Of a stretch of 64,000 bases of DNA, positions 43,389 through 55,298 are shown one piece after another. Under the pieces are notes generated by a model that was not told where the DNA came from, made no database searches, and was given only the letters and a program-made list of their open reading frames with translations. Each line of letters opens with the position of its first letter. Within the stretch, counting starts at the first letter, position 1. This DNA comes from Streptomyces adelaidensis (GTDB lineage: Bacteria > Actinomycetota > Actinomycetes > Streptomycetales > Streptomycetaceae): assembly GCF_016598475.1 (NCBI RefSeq), contig NZ_JAEMUX010000015.1:62001-126000 (forward strand), given 5' to 3'. The translations under genes were made by a program, and so were the position numbers.

Positions 43389-43964
43389 ATGCATCTTCGG
43401 GTCACGTTCGTCGCCGCCGCGCGCTGCTCCTCGCTGCTCGCGGAGCGTTTCGAGGACGACCGGCCGCTGGACCAGGCCGGCTGGGACGAAGTACAGCGCG
43501 CCGCCCCCGAGCTGGTGCCGCTGGTGGCGGCCGAGCTGCGCTACTGCTCGCCGACCCCCCGCAGCCGGGCCACCGGTGACGCCCTCGGCTACGCGCCGCT
43601 GGCCCAGCCCGCGCTGCGGGACTGCGACATGGGCCGCTGGCGCGGGTTCACGCTCGGCGAGGCCATGGCCAGGGAGCCCTCGACCGTGGACGCCTGGCTC
43701 GCCGACCCGCACTCCGCCGCGCACGGCGGCGAGTCGCTGATCGCCTTCATCTCCCGCATAGGCGGCTGGCTCGACACCCGCCCGGCGGAGGAGAACGGCC
43801 GTATCGTCGCCGTGGCCGAGCCCTCCGTGCTGCGCGCCGCCCTGGTCTACGCGCTCAAGGCCCCGCCGTCGTCGTACTGGAACATGGACGTCCGCCCCCT
43901 GTCGACGGTCACGGTCGCGGGGCGTCCGGGACGCTGGAACCTGCGGTTGGACGCCGCGCGGTAG
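43389..43964 (+). CDS. Histidine-phosphatase-fold protein lacking catalytic histidines
   Basis: A 191-residue member of the phosphoglycerate-mutase-like superfamily by layout: YCSPTPRSRATGDAL corresponds to the second motif, GRWRGFTLGEA and GGESLIAF to the middle and VAEPSVLRAAL to the last. The first motif, normally RHGxT, reads AARCSSL, and the second His (normally xHG) reads AEPS. Both catalytic histidines are therefore missing, so it is likely a pseudoenzyme with a binding or regulatory role. Its last 55 bases overlap the convergent DUF6314-like gene. Confidence 0.75.
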   Translation: MHLRVTFVAAARCSSLLAERFEDDRPLDQAGWDEVQRAAPELVPLVAAELRYCSPTPRSRATGDALGYAPLAQPALRDCDMGRWRGFTLGEAMAREPSTVDAWLADPHSAAHGGESLIAFISRIGGWLDTRPAEENGRIVAVAEPSVLRAALVYALKAPPSSYWNMDVRPLSTVTVAGRPGRWNLRLDAAR

Positions 43965-44427
43965 AGCGGGGCGGGGCCTGCTCCGGGCGCTCGCGGGTGT
44001 AGTCGGTGACCAGGAGCTGGTCCTTCGCGGGGCCGCCGACCCGCCACGTGGTGCGCCAGCGGTCGTCGTCGTACACCTCGAACTCGCCGCGGTAGAGGTC
44101 GGCGGCGCAGGGGTGGTCCGTCCGCCAGCGGCCGGTGGCCAGGTCCAGGTCGTGGAAGGGGCGGCCGTCGGCGAACCGGACGTCCACCATGCCGTGAGCG
44201 GGGCCCGGCAGGAAGCGAAGGGTGCGTTCGGCGGGGCGAGGGACGCCCTGCCAGACAAAACTTCCGATCTCCCGGTGGAGGAGACCGCCGCCGTCCAGCG
44301 GGCTGAAAACGGTCGTCCCGGAGAACTCCCCTTCCGAGCCGCTCGCGAGATCCCGTACCGACCGCAGGACCCGCCAACTCCCGGACAGGTAGGCCAACGC
44401 GTCGGGCACCGACTGGAAAACGCCCAC
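43909..44427 (-). CDS. DUF6314-like protein
   Basis: A 172-residue protein. YLSGSWRVLRSVRDLASGSEGEFSG, LLHREIGSFVWQG, LRFLPGPAHGMVDVRFADGRPFHDLDL and WRTTWRVGGPAKDQLLVTDYTR form the conserved blocks of the actinobacterial DUF6314 family, a small beta-barrel-like protein of unknown function. About 25 C-terminal residues (EQAPPRSTARRPTAG on) lie antisense to the phosphatase-like gene and are not conserved-looking, so they are an accidental extension. GTG 44427 follows GAGGGACGG. Confidence 0.75.
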   Translation of the reverse strand: MGVFQSVPDALAYLSGSWRVLRSVRDLASGSEGEFSGTTVFSPLDGGGLLHREIGSFVWQGVPRPAERTLRFLPGPAHGMVDVRFADGRPFHDLDLATGRWRTDHPCAADLYRGEFEVYDDDRWRTTWRVGGPAKDQLLVTDYTRERPEQAPPRSTARRPTAGSSVPDAPRP

Positions 44428-44467
44428 CCGTCCCTCACTTCCGACACTTTCGGTACCGCGTGACCCG

Positions 44468-44497
44468 TTGACGCTGTCCGGCCTTCCTCCCTATCTT
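44468..44497 (+). promoter_or_regulatory. Promoter of the arabinofuranosidase gene
   Basis: TTGACG (44468-44473) and TATCTT (44492-44497) are separated by 18 bases, a good principal-sigma promoter. It leaves a leader of about 80 bases before ATG 44583. No clear sugar-responsive operator dyad was found in the leader. Confidence 0.55.
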
Positions 44498-44582
44498 GCC
44501 GTTCGATGTGCTGATCATTGTCTGACATTTCGAACAACCCCATGACCACTCCATGACCCCCACCCCGAGCCGCGGAGTATCC

Positions 44583-47066
44583 ATGTCACGCAGCACCCGC
44601 ACCCGTTGGAGACTCGGCCTCACCGCCACCGCCTTCCTGGTGGCGACCGCCTCGGTCCCGGCGCCCGCGCACGCCGAGGACGTCACCGACTACGCGATCA
44701 CCGTCGACCCGGCCGCCAAGGGCGCGAAGATCGACGACACGATGTACGGCGTCTTCTTCGAGGACATCAACCGGGCCGCGGACGGCGGCCTCTACGCCGA
44801 ACTCGTGCAGAACCGGTCCTTCGAGTACTCGACCGCCGACAACCGGGCCTACACCCCCCTCACCTCCTGGACCGTCGACGGCACCGCGCAGGTCGTGAAC
44901 GACGCCGGCCGCCTCAACGAGCGCAACCGCAACTACCTGTCCTTGAGCGCCGGTTCGGCCGTCACGAACGCCGGCTACAACACCGGTGTCCGGGTCGAGG
45001 CGGGCAAGAAGTACGACTTCTCGGTGTGGGCGCGCGCCGACAGCCCCACGACTCTGGCCGTCGCCCTCCAGGACGCCGACGGCACGCTGGCCACCGCCCG
45101 CCAGGTGGCCGTCAAGGGCGGCTGGGCCAAGTACAAGGCCCGGTTCACCGCGACCCGTACGAGCAGCGACGGCCGGCTCGGGGTCGCGTCCTCCGGTGCC
45201 GCCGCCCTCGACGAGGTGTCTCTCTTCCCGCGCGACACCTACAAGGGCCGCGAGAACGGTCTGCGTGAGGACCTCGCCGAGAAGATCGCCGCCCTGAAGC
45301 CGGGCTTCGTCCGCTTCCCCGGCGGCTGCCTCGTCAACACGGGCTCCATGAAGGACTACAGCGAGGCCTCCAACTGGGAGCGCAAGCGCTCGTACCAGTG
45401 GAAGGACACCATCGGCCCGGTCGAGCAGCGTGCCACGAACTCCAACTTCTGGGGCTACAACCAGAGTTACGGCCTCGGCTACTACGAGTACTTCCAGTTC
45501 TCCGAGGACATCGGCGCGATGCCGCTGCCCGTGGTGCCCGCCCTCGTCACCGGCTGCGGCCAGAACAAGGCCACCGACGACGAGGCCCTGCTCCAGCGCC
45601 ACATCCAGGACACGCTCGACCTCATCGAGTTCGCCAACGGTCCCGTGACCAGCGAGTGGGGCAAGAAGCGGGCGCGGATGGGCCACCCCAAGCCCTTCCA
45701 CCTCACCCACCTCGCGGTCGGCAACGAGGAGAACCTGCCGAACGAGTTCTTCGCCCGCTTCCAGAAGTTCCGGGCCGCCATCGAGGCGGAGTACCCCGAC
45801 ATCACGGTGATCTCGAACTCCGGCCCCGACGACACGGGCGCCACCTTCGACACCGCCTGGAAGCTGAACCGCGAGGCGAACGTCGACATGGTCGACGAGC
45901 ACTACTACAACAGCCCCCAGTGGTTCCTCCAGAACAACGACCGCTACGACTCCTACGACCGCAGTGGCCCGAAGGTCTTCCTCGGCGAGTACGCCTCCCT
46001 GGGCAACGCCTTCAAGAACGCCCTCTCCGAGGCCGCCTTCATGACCGGCCTGGAGCGCAACGCCGACATCGTGAAGCTGGCCTCCTACGCACCGCTCCTC
46101 GCCAACGAGGACTACGTGCAGTGGACCCCCGACATGATCTGGTTCAACAACCACGCGTCGTGGAACTCCGCCAACTACGAGACGCAGAAGCTCTTCATGA
46201 ACAACGTCGGCGACCGCGTGGTGCCGTCGACGGCCACCGGTACGCCGACGCTCACCGGCCCGATCTCGGGAGCCGTGGGCCTCTCCACCTGGGCCACGAC
46301 AGCCGCGTACGACGATGTGCGGGTGACGGCGGAGGACGGCACTAGCCTGCTCAGCGACGACTTCAGCGGTGACGCCTCGAAGTGGACCCACACCGGCAAG
46401 GGCAGCTGGAGCATCCAGGACGGGCAGTACACACAGACCGACGTGGCCGCCGAGGACACCATGGTCTCGGCCGGCGACACCGCCTGGCACGACTACGACC
46501 TCAAGGTGAAGGCCACCAAGAAAGCAGGCAAGGAGGGCTTCCTCGTCGCCTTCGGCGTCAAGGACACCGGCAACTACTACTGGTGGAACCTCGGCGGCTG
46601 GAACAACACCAGCAGCGCGGTCGAGCAGGCCGTGGACGGCGGCAAGTCCACGCTGGTATCCAAGCCGGGCACCATCGAGACGGGCCGCACCTACGACGTC
46701 GAGGTCAAGGTGCGCGGCCGGCAGGTGACCCTGCTCCTCGACGGACAGGAGTGGGGCAGCTTCACCGACGACAAGCCGGCCGAGCCGTTCCGCCCGGTCG
46801 TGACGCGCGACGCGAAGACCGGGGACCTGATCGTCAAGGTCGTCAACGCCCAGCCGGCGGCCGCCAGGACCACCATCGACCTCGGTGGTGCGAAGGTCCG
46901 CTCCAAGGCCCGCGTGACCACGCTCACGGCCGCGCCGGACGCGGTGAACACGGAGACGGCCACGCCGGTCGCACCGGTGACGTCGACGTTCAGCGGGGTG
47001 GCGGACGAGTTCGACTACACGTTCCCGGCGAACTCGGTGACGTTCCTGCGGATCAAGAAGAGGTGA
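44583..47066 (+). CDS. Secreted GH51 alpha-L-arabinofuranosidase
   Basis: An 827-residue exported enzyme that would remove arabinofuranosyl side chains from plant polysaccharides. A signal peptide ends near PAHAED. DDTMYGVFFEDINRAADGGLYAELVQNRSFE is the GH51 N-terminus, followed by a CBM4_9-like module (about 95-215). The catalytic barrel has PGFVRFPGGCLVNTG, acid/base Glu382 in AVGNEENLP and nucleophile Glu469 in VFLGEYAS. A laminin-G/DUF1080-like module (about 575-735, DDFSGDASKWTHTGKGSW) is inserted before the C-terminal GH51 beta domain. ATG 44583 has CGGAG five bases upstream. Confidence 0.93.
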   Translation: MSRSTRTRWRLGLTATAFLVATASVPAPAHAEDVTDYAITVDPAAKGAKIDDTMYGVFFEDINRAADGGLYAELVQNRSFEYSTADNRAYTPLTSWTVDGTAQVVNDAGRLNERNRNYLSLSAGSAVTNAGYNTGVRVEAGKKYDFSVWARADSPTTLAVALQDADGTLATARQVAVKGGWAKYKARFTATRTSSDGRLGVASSGAAALDEVSLFPRDTYKGRENGLREDLAEKIAALKPGFVRFPGGCLVNTGSMKDYSEASNWERKRSYQWKDTIGPVEQRATNSNFWGYNQSYGLGYYEYFQFSEDIGAMPLPVVPALVTGCGQNKATDDEALLQRHIQDTLDLIEFANGPVTSEWGKKRARMGHPKPFHLTHLAVGNEENLPNEFFARFQKFRAAIEAEYPDITVISNSGPDDTGATFDTAWKLNREANVDMVDEHYYNSPQWFLQNNDRYDSYDRSGPKVFLGEYASLGNAFKNALSEAAFMTGLERNADIVKLASYAPLLANEDYVQWTPDMIWFNNHASWNSANYETQKLFMNNVGDRVVPSTATGTPTLTGPISGAVGLSTWATTAAYDDVRVTAEDGTSLLSDDFSGDASKWTHTGKGSWSIQDGQYTQTDVAAEDTMVSAGDTAWHDYDLKVKATKKAGKEGFLVAFGVKDTGNYYWWNLGGWNNTSSAVEQAVDGGKSTLVSKPGTIETGRTYDVEVKVRGRQVTLLLDGQEWGSFTDDKPAEPFRPVVTRDAKTGDLIVKVVNAQPAAARTTIDLGGAKVRSKARVTTLTAAPDAVNTETATPVAPVTSTFSGVADEFDYTFPANSVTFLRIKKR

Positions 47067-47117
47067 CCCCGAGGTGGTGAGGGGCGGTCCGGGTCCTGTG
47101 CGGGCCCGGGCCGTCCA

Positions 47118-47936
47118 TCACGAGCGGCGGCGGGGCTTTCCGGCCTTGCCGCCGTTGCCGCTCTTTCCGCCGCCTCCGCTCTTGCCACCACTGCCGCTTC
47201 TGGCGCCGCCCTTGGCGTTCCGACCGCCGCCGGAGCCGCTTCGGGGGGTCCGGCCGGTCGGCCGCCCGGCCTTGGGCGGCTGCTTCGGCTGTTGCTTCTG
47301 CTGCGGCTTCTCTTCCGGGTCCTTGGCGCGTCCCCGGGTGCTGTTGACCGTCCGGCCCCGGACGATCCCGATGAAGTCCTCGACCAGGTCGGTGGTCGCG
47401 TCCTCCGGCCAGGACAGGGCGACGCGCGACTCGGGCGCGTCCGTGACCGTCCGGTACGTGAGGTCCTTGCGGTGGTGCAGCCGGGCGAGCGACTGGGGGA
47501 CGACGAGCAGCCCGATCCCGGCCGCCACCAGGTCGATCGCGTCCGCCGTGGTGGCGGGACGCTCGAACGCGGGCTCTCCCGGCGGGCGCTCCCAGCCGAG
47601 GGTGTCGTCGAGGGGGTGCAGCATGGTCTCGTCGGCCAGATCCTCGACGGACACCTCGTCGACGGCCGCGACGACATGGTCCTTCGGGACCACGACCACC
47701 GTGGTCTCGGCGTAGAGGGGGATCGCGCTGAGGTCGTTCTCGTCCACCGGCAGCCGTACGAAACCGGCGTCGGCGCCGCCGTCCCGCAGCACACCGAACG
47801 CCTCGGCGGCGGTCACCTGGACGAGGGCCAGGGGGATGTCGGGCAGCCGTTCGTTCCAGATCCGCACCCACTTCGTGGGCGTCACTCCCGGGACGTACGC
47901 GAGCCGGAACGAAGGGGATGTTTCCGAACCTGTCAC
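47118..47936 (-). CDS. LysR-type substrate-binding domain protein without DNA-binding domain
   Basis: A 272-residue protein that starts directly with the effector domain (SFRLAYVPGVTPTKWVRIWNERLPDIPL; GGADAGFVRLP; ATTADAIDLVAAGIGLLVVPQSLA), so the helix-turn-helix typical of LysR regulators is absent. The last 75 residues are Lys/Gln/Gly/Ser/Arg-rich and strongly basic, which could bind nucleic acid instead. GTG 47936 is used; no HTH-coding frame lies upstream because the divergent DUF5997 gene is only 143 bases away. I recall this divergent pair as conserved in Streptomyces. Confidence 0.85.
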   Translation of the reverse strand: MTGSETSPSFRLAYVPGVTPTKWVRIWNERLPDIPLALVQVTAAEAFGVLRDGGADAGFVRLPVDENDLSAIPLYAETTVVVVPKDHVVAAVDEVSVEDLADETMLHPLDDTLGWERPPGEPAFERPATTADAIDLVAAGIGLLVVPQSLARLHHRKDLTYRTVTDAPESRVALSWPEDATTDLVEDFIGIVRGRTVNSTRGRAKDPEEKPQQKQQPKQPPKAGRPTGRTPRSGSGGGRNAKGGARSGSGGKSGGGGKSGNGGKAGKPRRRS

Positions 47937-48079
47937 ATGACCAGGCTATCGGGCTCGGACGTCGTCACGTGCCCGGGCCATTGTCCAGGCCATGGACGGC
48001 TGTCCAGGCCATGGACGGCGTCGCGCTCCTCGAGACGGCTGTGGTCGGCGGTCGCGCACACGGTCGATACCCTTGTGCC

Positions 48080-48538
48080 ATGACGTCGCACCAGACCACC
48101 CAGACCATGAAGCCCGCCACCGCGGCGAAGAAGTTGGGTGTGTACCTCCAGGCCACCCCCGCCGAGTTCCAGGAGGGCGTGGTCTCGCGCGCCGAGCTGA
48201 CGGCGCTCCAGACGAACCCGCCGGCCTGGCTGGAGGAACTGCGCCGCAACGGCCCGCACCCCCGTCCGGTGGTCGCGGAGCGGCTGGGCATCTCCATCGC
48301 GGGACTCGCCCGCGGCGGAGTCACCGAGGCCCTCACCACCGAGCAGATCGAAGCCCTCCGGGAGGAGAGCCCCGGGTGGCTGCGGCGCGAGCGCGCCACC
48401 CAGGCCGAGGTCCGCAAGGAAGGCGCCCGCATCAAGAAGCGGGACGCGGAGCGGGCGGCGGAGCCGGACCAGCCGGGTCCGTCACGTCAGTCGGGCTCGT
48501 CGAATCAGGCGCGTCAGCCGGGCGGCCGGCGTTCCTGA
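48080..48538 (+). CDS. DUF5997 family protein
   Basis: A 152-residue basic protein. Residues 10-110 (MKPATAAKKLGVYLQATPAEFQEGVVSRAELTALQTNPPAWLEELRRNGPHPRPVVAERLGISIAGLARGGV) form a compact helical domain matching DUF5997; the second part looks like a helix-turn-helix. The tail is Pro/Ser/Gln-rich. It is divergent from the HTH-less LysR protein, and the two may work together, one supplying DNA binding and the other effector sensing; that is inference. Confidence 0.75.
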   Translation: MTSHQTTQTMKPATAAKKLGVYLQATPAEFQEGVVSRAELTALQTNPPAWLEELRRNGPHPRPVVAERLGISIAGLARGGVTEALTTEQIEALREESPGWLRRERATQAEVRKEGARIKKRDAERAAEPDQPGPSRQSGSSNQARQPGGRRS

Positions 48539-48624
48539 AGCCGCTTGTGAAGCCGCTCGCGGCGACGCCCACCCCGGCGCCGGCATCGGGCGACCATGCG
48601 GCCTTTCGCCGGTGGCCGGGCAGG

Positions 48625-51277
<2,653 letters not shown>

Positions 51278-51278
51278 G

Positions 51279-51312
51279 CTGGGGGCACCTCCCAGCGGCA
51301 GCTGGGGGAGCA
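51279..51312. repeat. Dispersed palindromic element between argC and argJ
   Basis: GCTGGGGGCACCTCCCAGC followed by GGCAGCTGGGGGAGCA; the GCTGGG and CCCAGC arms pair. The same core is inserted in the CoA-transferase alpha gene at 37198. It occupies most of the 109-base gap in an otherwise tightly packed operon, which suggests later insertion. Confidence 0.75.
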
Positions 51313-51386
51313 CGTGCGGCCACCGGGCCGCAGACGATGGCCGCACCGCTGCGCCGCACGGGCGGAGAAGCGAACGAGGAGACCCA

Positions 51387-52538
51387 GTGAGCGTGACGGC
51401 AGCAAAGGGATTCACGGCGGCGGGCATCGCCGCCGGGATCAAGGAGAACGGCAACCCGGATCTGGCCCTCGTGGTCAACAACGGGCCCCGCCTCGCCGCC
51501 GCGGGCGTCTTCACCTCCAACCGTGTGAAGGCCGCGCCGGTGCTGTGGTCCGAGCAGGTCCTGAAGGGCGGCCAGGTGTCGGCCGTCGTCCTCAACTCCG
51601 GTGGCGCCAACGCCTGTACGGGGCCGAAGGGATTCCAGGACACTCACGCGACCGCCGAGAAGGCCGCGGACGCGCTCGGTCTGGACGCCGGTGAGATCGC
51701 CGTCGCCTCCACCGGCCTCATCGGCCTCCTGCTGCCGATGGACAAGCTGCTCCCTGGCATCGAGACGGCCGCCGTGCAGCTGTCCGAGCACGGCGGCGAG
51801 CGGGCCGCCATCGCCATCAAGACCACCGACACGGTGCACAAGACGTCCGTCGTCTCGAAGAACGGCTGGACCGTCGGCGGCATGGCCAAGGGCGCGGGCA
51901 TGCTCGCCCCGGGCCTCGCCACCATGCTCGTCGTGCTCACCACCGACGCCGCCCTCGACGGCGACGTACTGGACAAGGCGCTGCGTGCCGCCACCAAGGT
52001 CACCTTCGACCGGGTCGACTCCGACGGCTGCATGTCCACCAACGACACCGTGCTTCTGCTCGCCTCCGGGGCGTCCGAAGTCACTCCGGAGCACGAGGAG
52101 TTCGCCGAGGCCGTCCGCGAGGTCTGCGACGACCTCGGGCAGCAGCTCATCCGGGACGCCGAGGGCGCCAGCAAGGACATCAAGGTCGAGGTCGTGCACG
52201 CGGCGACCGAGGACGACGCCGTCGAGGTGGGCCGTTCCATCGCCCGCAACAACCTCCTCAAGTGCGCCCTCCACGGCGAGGACCCCAACTGGGGCCGCGT
52301 CCTCTCCGCGATCGGCACCACGAAGGCCGCCTTCGAGCCCGACCGGCTGAACGTCGCCATCAACGGCGTCTGGGTCTGCAAGAACGGCGGCGTCGGCGAG
52401 GACCGCGACAAGGTCGACATGCGCTACCGCGAAGTGCACATCGTCGCCGACCTCGCCGCCGGGTCCGAGACCGCCACGATCTGGACCAACGACCTCACCG
52501 CGGACTACGTCCACGAGAACAGCGCCTACTCGTCATGA
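51387..52538 (+). CDS. argJ: Bifunctional glutamate N-acetyltransferase / amino-acid acetyltransferase
   Basis: A 383-residue self-cleaving enzyme that recycles the acetyl group from N-acetylornithine to glutamate. Autocleavage occurs before the Thr at about 179 in [13 protein letters not shown], with KGAGM just upstream; [22 protein letters not shown] is the N-terminus and [21 protein letters not shown] NDLTxxYV the C-terminal mark. GTG 51387 follows GAGGAG. It overlaps argB by ATGA. Confidence 0.97.
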   Translation: MSVTAAKGFTAAGIAAGIKENGNPDLALVVNNGPRLAAAGVFTSNRVKAAPVLWSEQVLKGGQVSAVVLNSGGANACTGPKGFQDTHATAEKAADALGLDAGEIAVASTGLIGLLLPMDKLLPGIETAAVQLSEHGGERAAIAIKTTDTVHKTSVVSKNGWTVGGMAKGAGMLAPGLATMLVVLTTDAALDGDVLDKALRAATKVTFDRVDSDGCMSTNDTVLLLASGASEVTPEHEEFAEAVREVCDDLGQQLIRDAEGASKDIKVEVVHAATEDDAVEVGRSIARNNLLKCALHGEDPNWGRVLSAIGTTKAAFEPDRLNVAINGVWVCKNGGVGEDRDKVDMRYREVHIVADLAAGSETATIWTNDLTADYVHENSAYSS

Positions 52539-53446
52539 GCGCCACGCGGAAGCACACCGCCCTCCCCAAGGCCCAGATCCTCATCGAAGCGCTCCCCTGG
52601 CTGACCCGCCACAACGGCAAGACGGTCGTCATCAAGTTCGGCGGCAACGCCATGATCGACGAGGACCTGAAGGCCGCCTTCGCCCAGGACGTCGTCTTCC
52701 TGCGGCAGGCCGGCCTCCAGGTCGTCGTCGTGCACGGCGGCGGCCCGCAGATCAGCGCCGCCCTCGACCGGCACGGCATCGTCAGCGAGTTCAAGGCCGG
52801 CCTGCGCGTCACCACCGAGGACGCCATGGACGTCGTACGCATGGTGCTCGCCGGACAGGTGCAGCGCGAACTGGTCGGGCTGCTCAACCAGCACGGGCCG
52901 CTCGCCGTCGGTCTGACCGGCGAGGACGCGCACACCATCACCGCCACCAAGCATCGCCCCGAGATCGACGGCGAACTCGTCGACATCGGACGGGTGGGCG
53001 AGATCACCGCGATCGACACGGGCGCGATCGAGGCACTCCTCGCCGACGGCCGCATCCCGGTCGTCTCGTCGATCGCCCGCAGCCAGGACGACGGACATGT
53101 CTACAACGTCAATGCCGATACGGCGGCTGCGGCACTCGCCGCTGCTCTTGGCGCCGAAACCCTCATGGTCCTCACGGACGTCGAGGGCCTCTACGAGGAC
53201 TGGCCCCACAGCGACGAGGTGATCAGCCGCCTCACCGCTTCCCAACTGGAGAAGCTGCTGCCGGAGTTGTCGGCCGGCATGGTGCCGAAGATGGAGGGCT
53301 GCCTGCACGCCGTACGGGGCGGCGTGGGCAACGCCCGTGTCATCGACGGCCGGGTCCAGCACTCGATCCTGCTGGAGATCTTCACCGACGAAGGCATCGG
53401 CACGATGGTCGTGCCCGACGCCGTGAATGAGGGGGACGTCGAATGA
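52535..53446 (+). CDS. argB: Acetylglutamate kinase
   Basis: A 303-residue amino-acid kinase that phosphorylates N-acetylglutamate. [12 protein letters not shown] and [12 protein letters not shown] form the nucleotide and substrate loops, [16 protein letters not shown] the N-acetylglutamate site and [13 protein letters not shown] the C-terminal Lys motif. The N-terminal extension before KTVVIKFGG suggests an arginine-sensitive hexameric form. Overlaps both argJ and argD by four bases. Confidence 0.97.
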   Translation: MSATRKHTALPKAQILIEALPWLTRHNGKTVVIKFGGNAMIDEDLKAAFAQDVVFLRQAGLQVVVVHGGGPQISAALDRHGIVSEFKAGLRVTTEDAMDVVRMVLAGQVQRELVGLLNQHGPLAVGLTGEDAHTITATKHRPEIDGELVDIGRVGEITAIDTGAIEALLADGRIPVVSSIARSQDDGHVYNVNADTAAAALAAALGAETLMVLTDVEGLYEDWPHSDEVISRLTASQLEKLLPELSAGMVPKMEGCLHAVRGGVGNARVIDGRVQHSILLEIFTDEGIGTMVVPDAVNEGDVE

Positions 53447-54669
53447 CCGGGACCACGGCGAACACCGAGCTCACCCAGCGGTGGCAGGGCTCGCTCATGA
53501 ACAACTACGGCACTCCGAGGCTCCCGCTCGTCCGCGGCGCCGGCACCAAGGTGTGGGACGCCGACGGCAAGGAGTACGTCGACTTCGTGGGCGGTATCGC
53601 CGTCAACGCCCTCGGCCACGCCCACCCGGCGATCGTCGAGGCCGTCAGCACGCAGATCGCCTCCCTCGGCCATGTCTCCAACCTGTTCGTCGCCGAGCCG
53701 CCCGTCGCGCTCGCCGAGCGGCTCCTGGAGCATTTCGGCCGCGCCGGCAAGGTCTTCTTCTGCAACTCGGGTGCCGAGGCCACCGAGGGCGCCTTCAAGA
53801 TCGGCCGGCTGACCGGGCGGACCCACATGGTCGCCACCGAGGGCGGCTTCCACGGCCGGACCATGGGCGCCCTCGCCCTCACCGGCCAGCCCGGCAAGCA
53901 GACCGGCTTCCACCCGCTGCCCGGCGACGTCACCCACGTCCCGTACGGCGACGCGCAGGCCCTGGCCGCCGCGGTCACCGACGAGACGGCCTTCGTCATC
54001 ATCGAGCCCGTCCAGGGCGAGAAGGGGGTCGTGGTCCCGCCCGCCGGCTATCTGAAGGCCGCCCGGGCGATCACCGCCGCCACCGGTTCGCTGCTGGTCC
54101 TCGACGAGGTGCAGACCGGCGTCGGCCGGACCGGGCACTGGTTCGAGTACCAGGCGCACGAGGGCGTCCTGCCGGACGTCGTCACCCTCGCCAAGGGCCT
54201 CGGCGGCGGACTGCCGCTCGGCGCGACCGTCGCCTTCGGCCGGGCCGCGGAGCTTCTGCAGCCGGGCCAGCACGGGACCACCTTCGGCGGCAACCCGGTC
54301 GCGTGCGCCGCCGGACTCGCCGTCCTGGAGACCATCAGGGCCGAGGGGCTGCTGGAGAACGTCAAGCGGCAGAGCGAGAAGCTGCGGAACGGAATCGAGT
54401 CCCTCGGCGACCCGATGATCGACTATGTCCGTGGCGCGGGCCTTCTGCTGGGTATCGTGCTCACGGAGCCGCTCGCGCCCCTGGCGCAACAGGCGGCTCA
54501 GGACGCCGGTTTCCTGGTGAACGCGCCCGCCCCCGATGTCGTACGGCTGATGCCCGCCCTCAACATCGCCGACGCGGAGGTGGACGCCCTTCTCCAGGCG
54601 CTCCCCGGCATTCTCGACGCGGCGCGGGCAGCGCATGAAGCCAGTGGGGACGGACGATCCGGAGAATGA
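53443..54669 (+). CDS. argD: Acetylornithine aminotransferase
   Basis: A 408-residue class III PLP enzyme. [16 protein letters not shown] binds the PLP phosphate, [13 protein letters not shown] carries the Asp that contacts the pyridine, and Lys251 in [14 protein letters not shown] forms the Schiff base. It converts N-acetylglutamate semialdehyde to acetylornithine. ATG 53443 overlaps argB's stop. Full length. Confidence 0.97.
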   Translation: MTGTTANTELTQRWQGSLMNNYGTPRLPLVRGAGTKVWDADGKEYVDFVGGIAVNALGHAHPAIVEAVSTQIASLGHVSNLFVAEPPVALAERLLEHFGRAGKVFFCNSGAEATEGAFKIGRLTGRTHMVATEGGFHGRTMGALALTGQPGKQTGFHPLPGDVTHVPYGDAQALAAAVTDETAFVIIEPVQGEKGVVVPPAGYLKAARAITAATGSLLVLDEVQTGVGRTGHWFEYQAHEGVLPDVVTLAKGLGGGLPLGATVAFGRAAELLQPGQHGTTFGGNPVACAAGLAVLETIRAEGLLENVKRQSEKLRNGIESLGDPMIDYVRGAGLLLGIVLTEPLAPLAQQAAQDAGFLVNAPAPDVVRLMPALNIADAEVDALLQALPGILDAARAAHEASGDGRSGE

Positions 54670-54676
54670 GACGACG

Positions 54677-55216
54677 ATGAGCCAGGCGCAGGAGCACGAC
54701 CAGGCGGGGCCCGCAGTGCCACAGACCCGCACCGCACGCCACCGCCGGATCGTGGACATCCTCAACCGGCAACCGGTGCGGTCGCAGAGCCAGTTGGCGA
54801 AGCTGCTGTCCGACGACGGGCTGAGCGTCACGCAGGCGACGCTCAGCCGGGACTTGGACGAGCTCAACGCGGTGAAGATCCGCAACAACGACGGCGACCT
54901 GATCTACGCGGTGCCGAGCGAGGGGGGTTTCCGGACTCCCCGGGCGCCGCTGGGTGAGTCGGCGAAGGAGGAGCGGATGCGGCGGCTCTCCGCGGAGCTG
55001 CTGATCTCCGCGGAGGCTTCGGCGAATCTGGTGGTTCTCCGTACGCCGCCGGGTGCGGCCCAGTTCCTTGCCTCGGCCATCGACCAGGCGGAGTTGCACG
55101 ACATCCTGGGGACGATCGCGGGTGACGACACGTTGCTGTTGATCAGCCGGGACCCGGTGGGTGGGCAGGCGTTGGCGGATCATCTGCTGAGGCTGGCTCA
55201 GCAGAACGGCCACTGA
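54677..55216 (+). CDS. argR: Arginine repressor
   Basis: A 179-residue hexameric repressor. The N-terminal winged helix is [47 protein letters not shown] and the C-terminal arginine-binding domain contains [34 protein letters not shown]. It ends the argCJBDR unit and would control argC and argG through the TGCATAA sites. ATG 54677 is the conventional start; an ATG 14 codons upstream inside argD is possible. Confidence 0.96.
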   Translation: MSQAQEHDQAGPAVPQTRTARHRRIVDILNRQPVRSQSQLAKLLSDDGLSVTQATLSRDLDELNAVKIRNNDGDLIYAVPSEGGFRTPRAPLGESAKEERMRRLSAELLISAEASANLVVLRTPPGAAQFLASAIDQAELHDILGTIAGDDTLLLISRDPVGGQALADHLLRLAQQNGH

Positions 55217-55255
55217 GGGGGATGGTTCGCGGGGACGCCGGCCGCGGGCTGTGTG

Positions 55256-55294
55256 TGGCTGGTCGCGCGCTTCCCCGCGCCCCTGAAGGGCGCG
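55256..55294. terminator. Dispersed repeat, copy 2, acting as terminator between argR and apbE
   Basis: TGGCTGGTCGCGCGCTTCCC then CGCGCCCCTG repeats the sequence after pheT. Its last part CGCGCCC-CTGAA-GGGCGCG (55276-55294) forms a seven-base stem. It lies between convergent genes and can serve both. Confidence 0.7.
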
Positions 55295-55298
55295 ATCC

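Noticed and set aside
44586..46490. A 634-residue minus-strand frame opposite the arabinofuranosidase
   Set aside because: Low-complexity Val/Gly/Arg shadow; the plus-strand GH51 gene has signal peptide and catalytic motifs.
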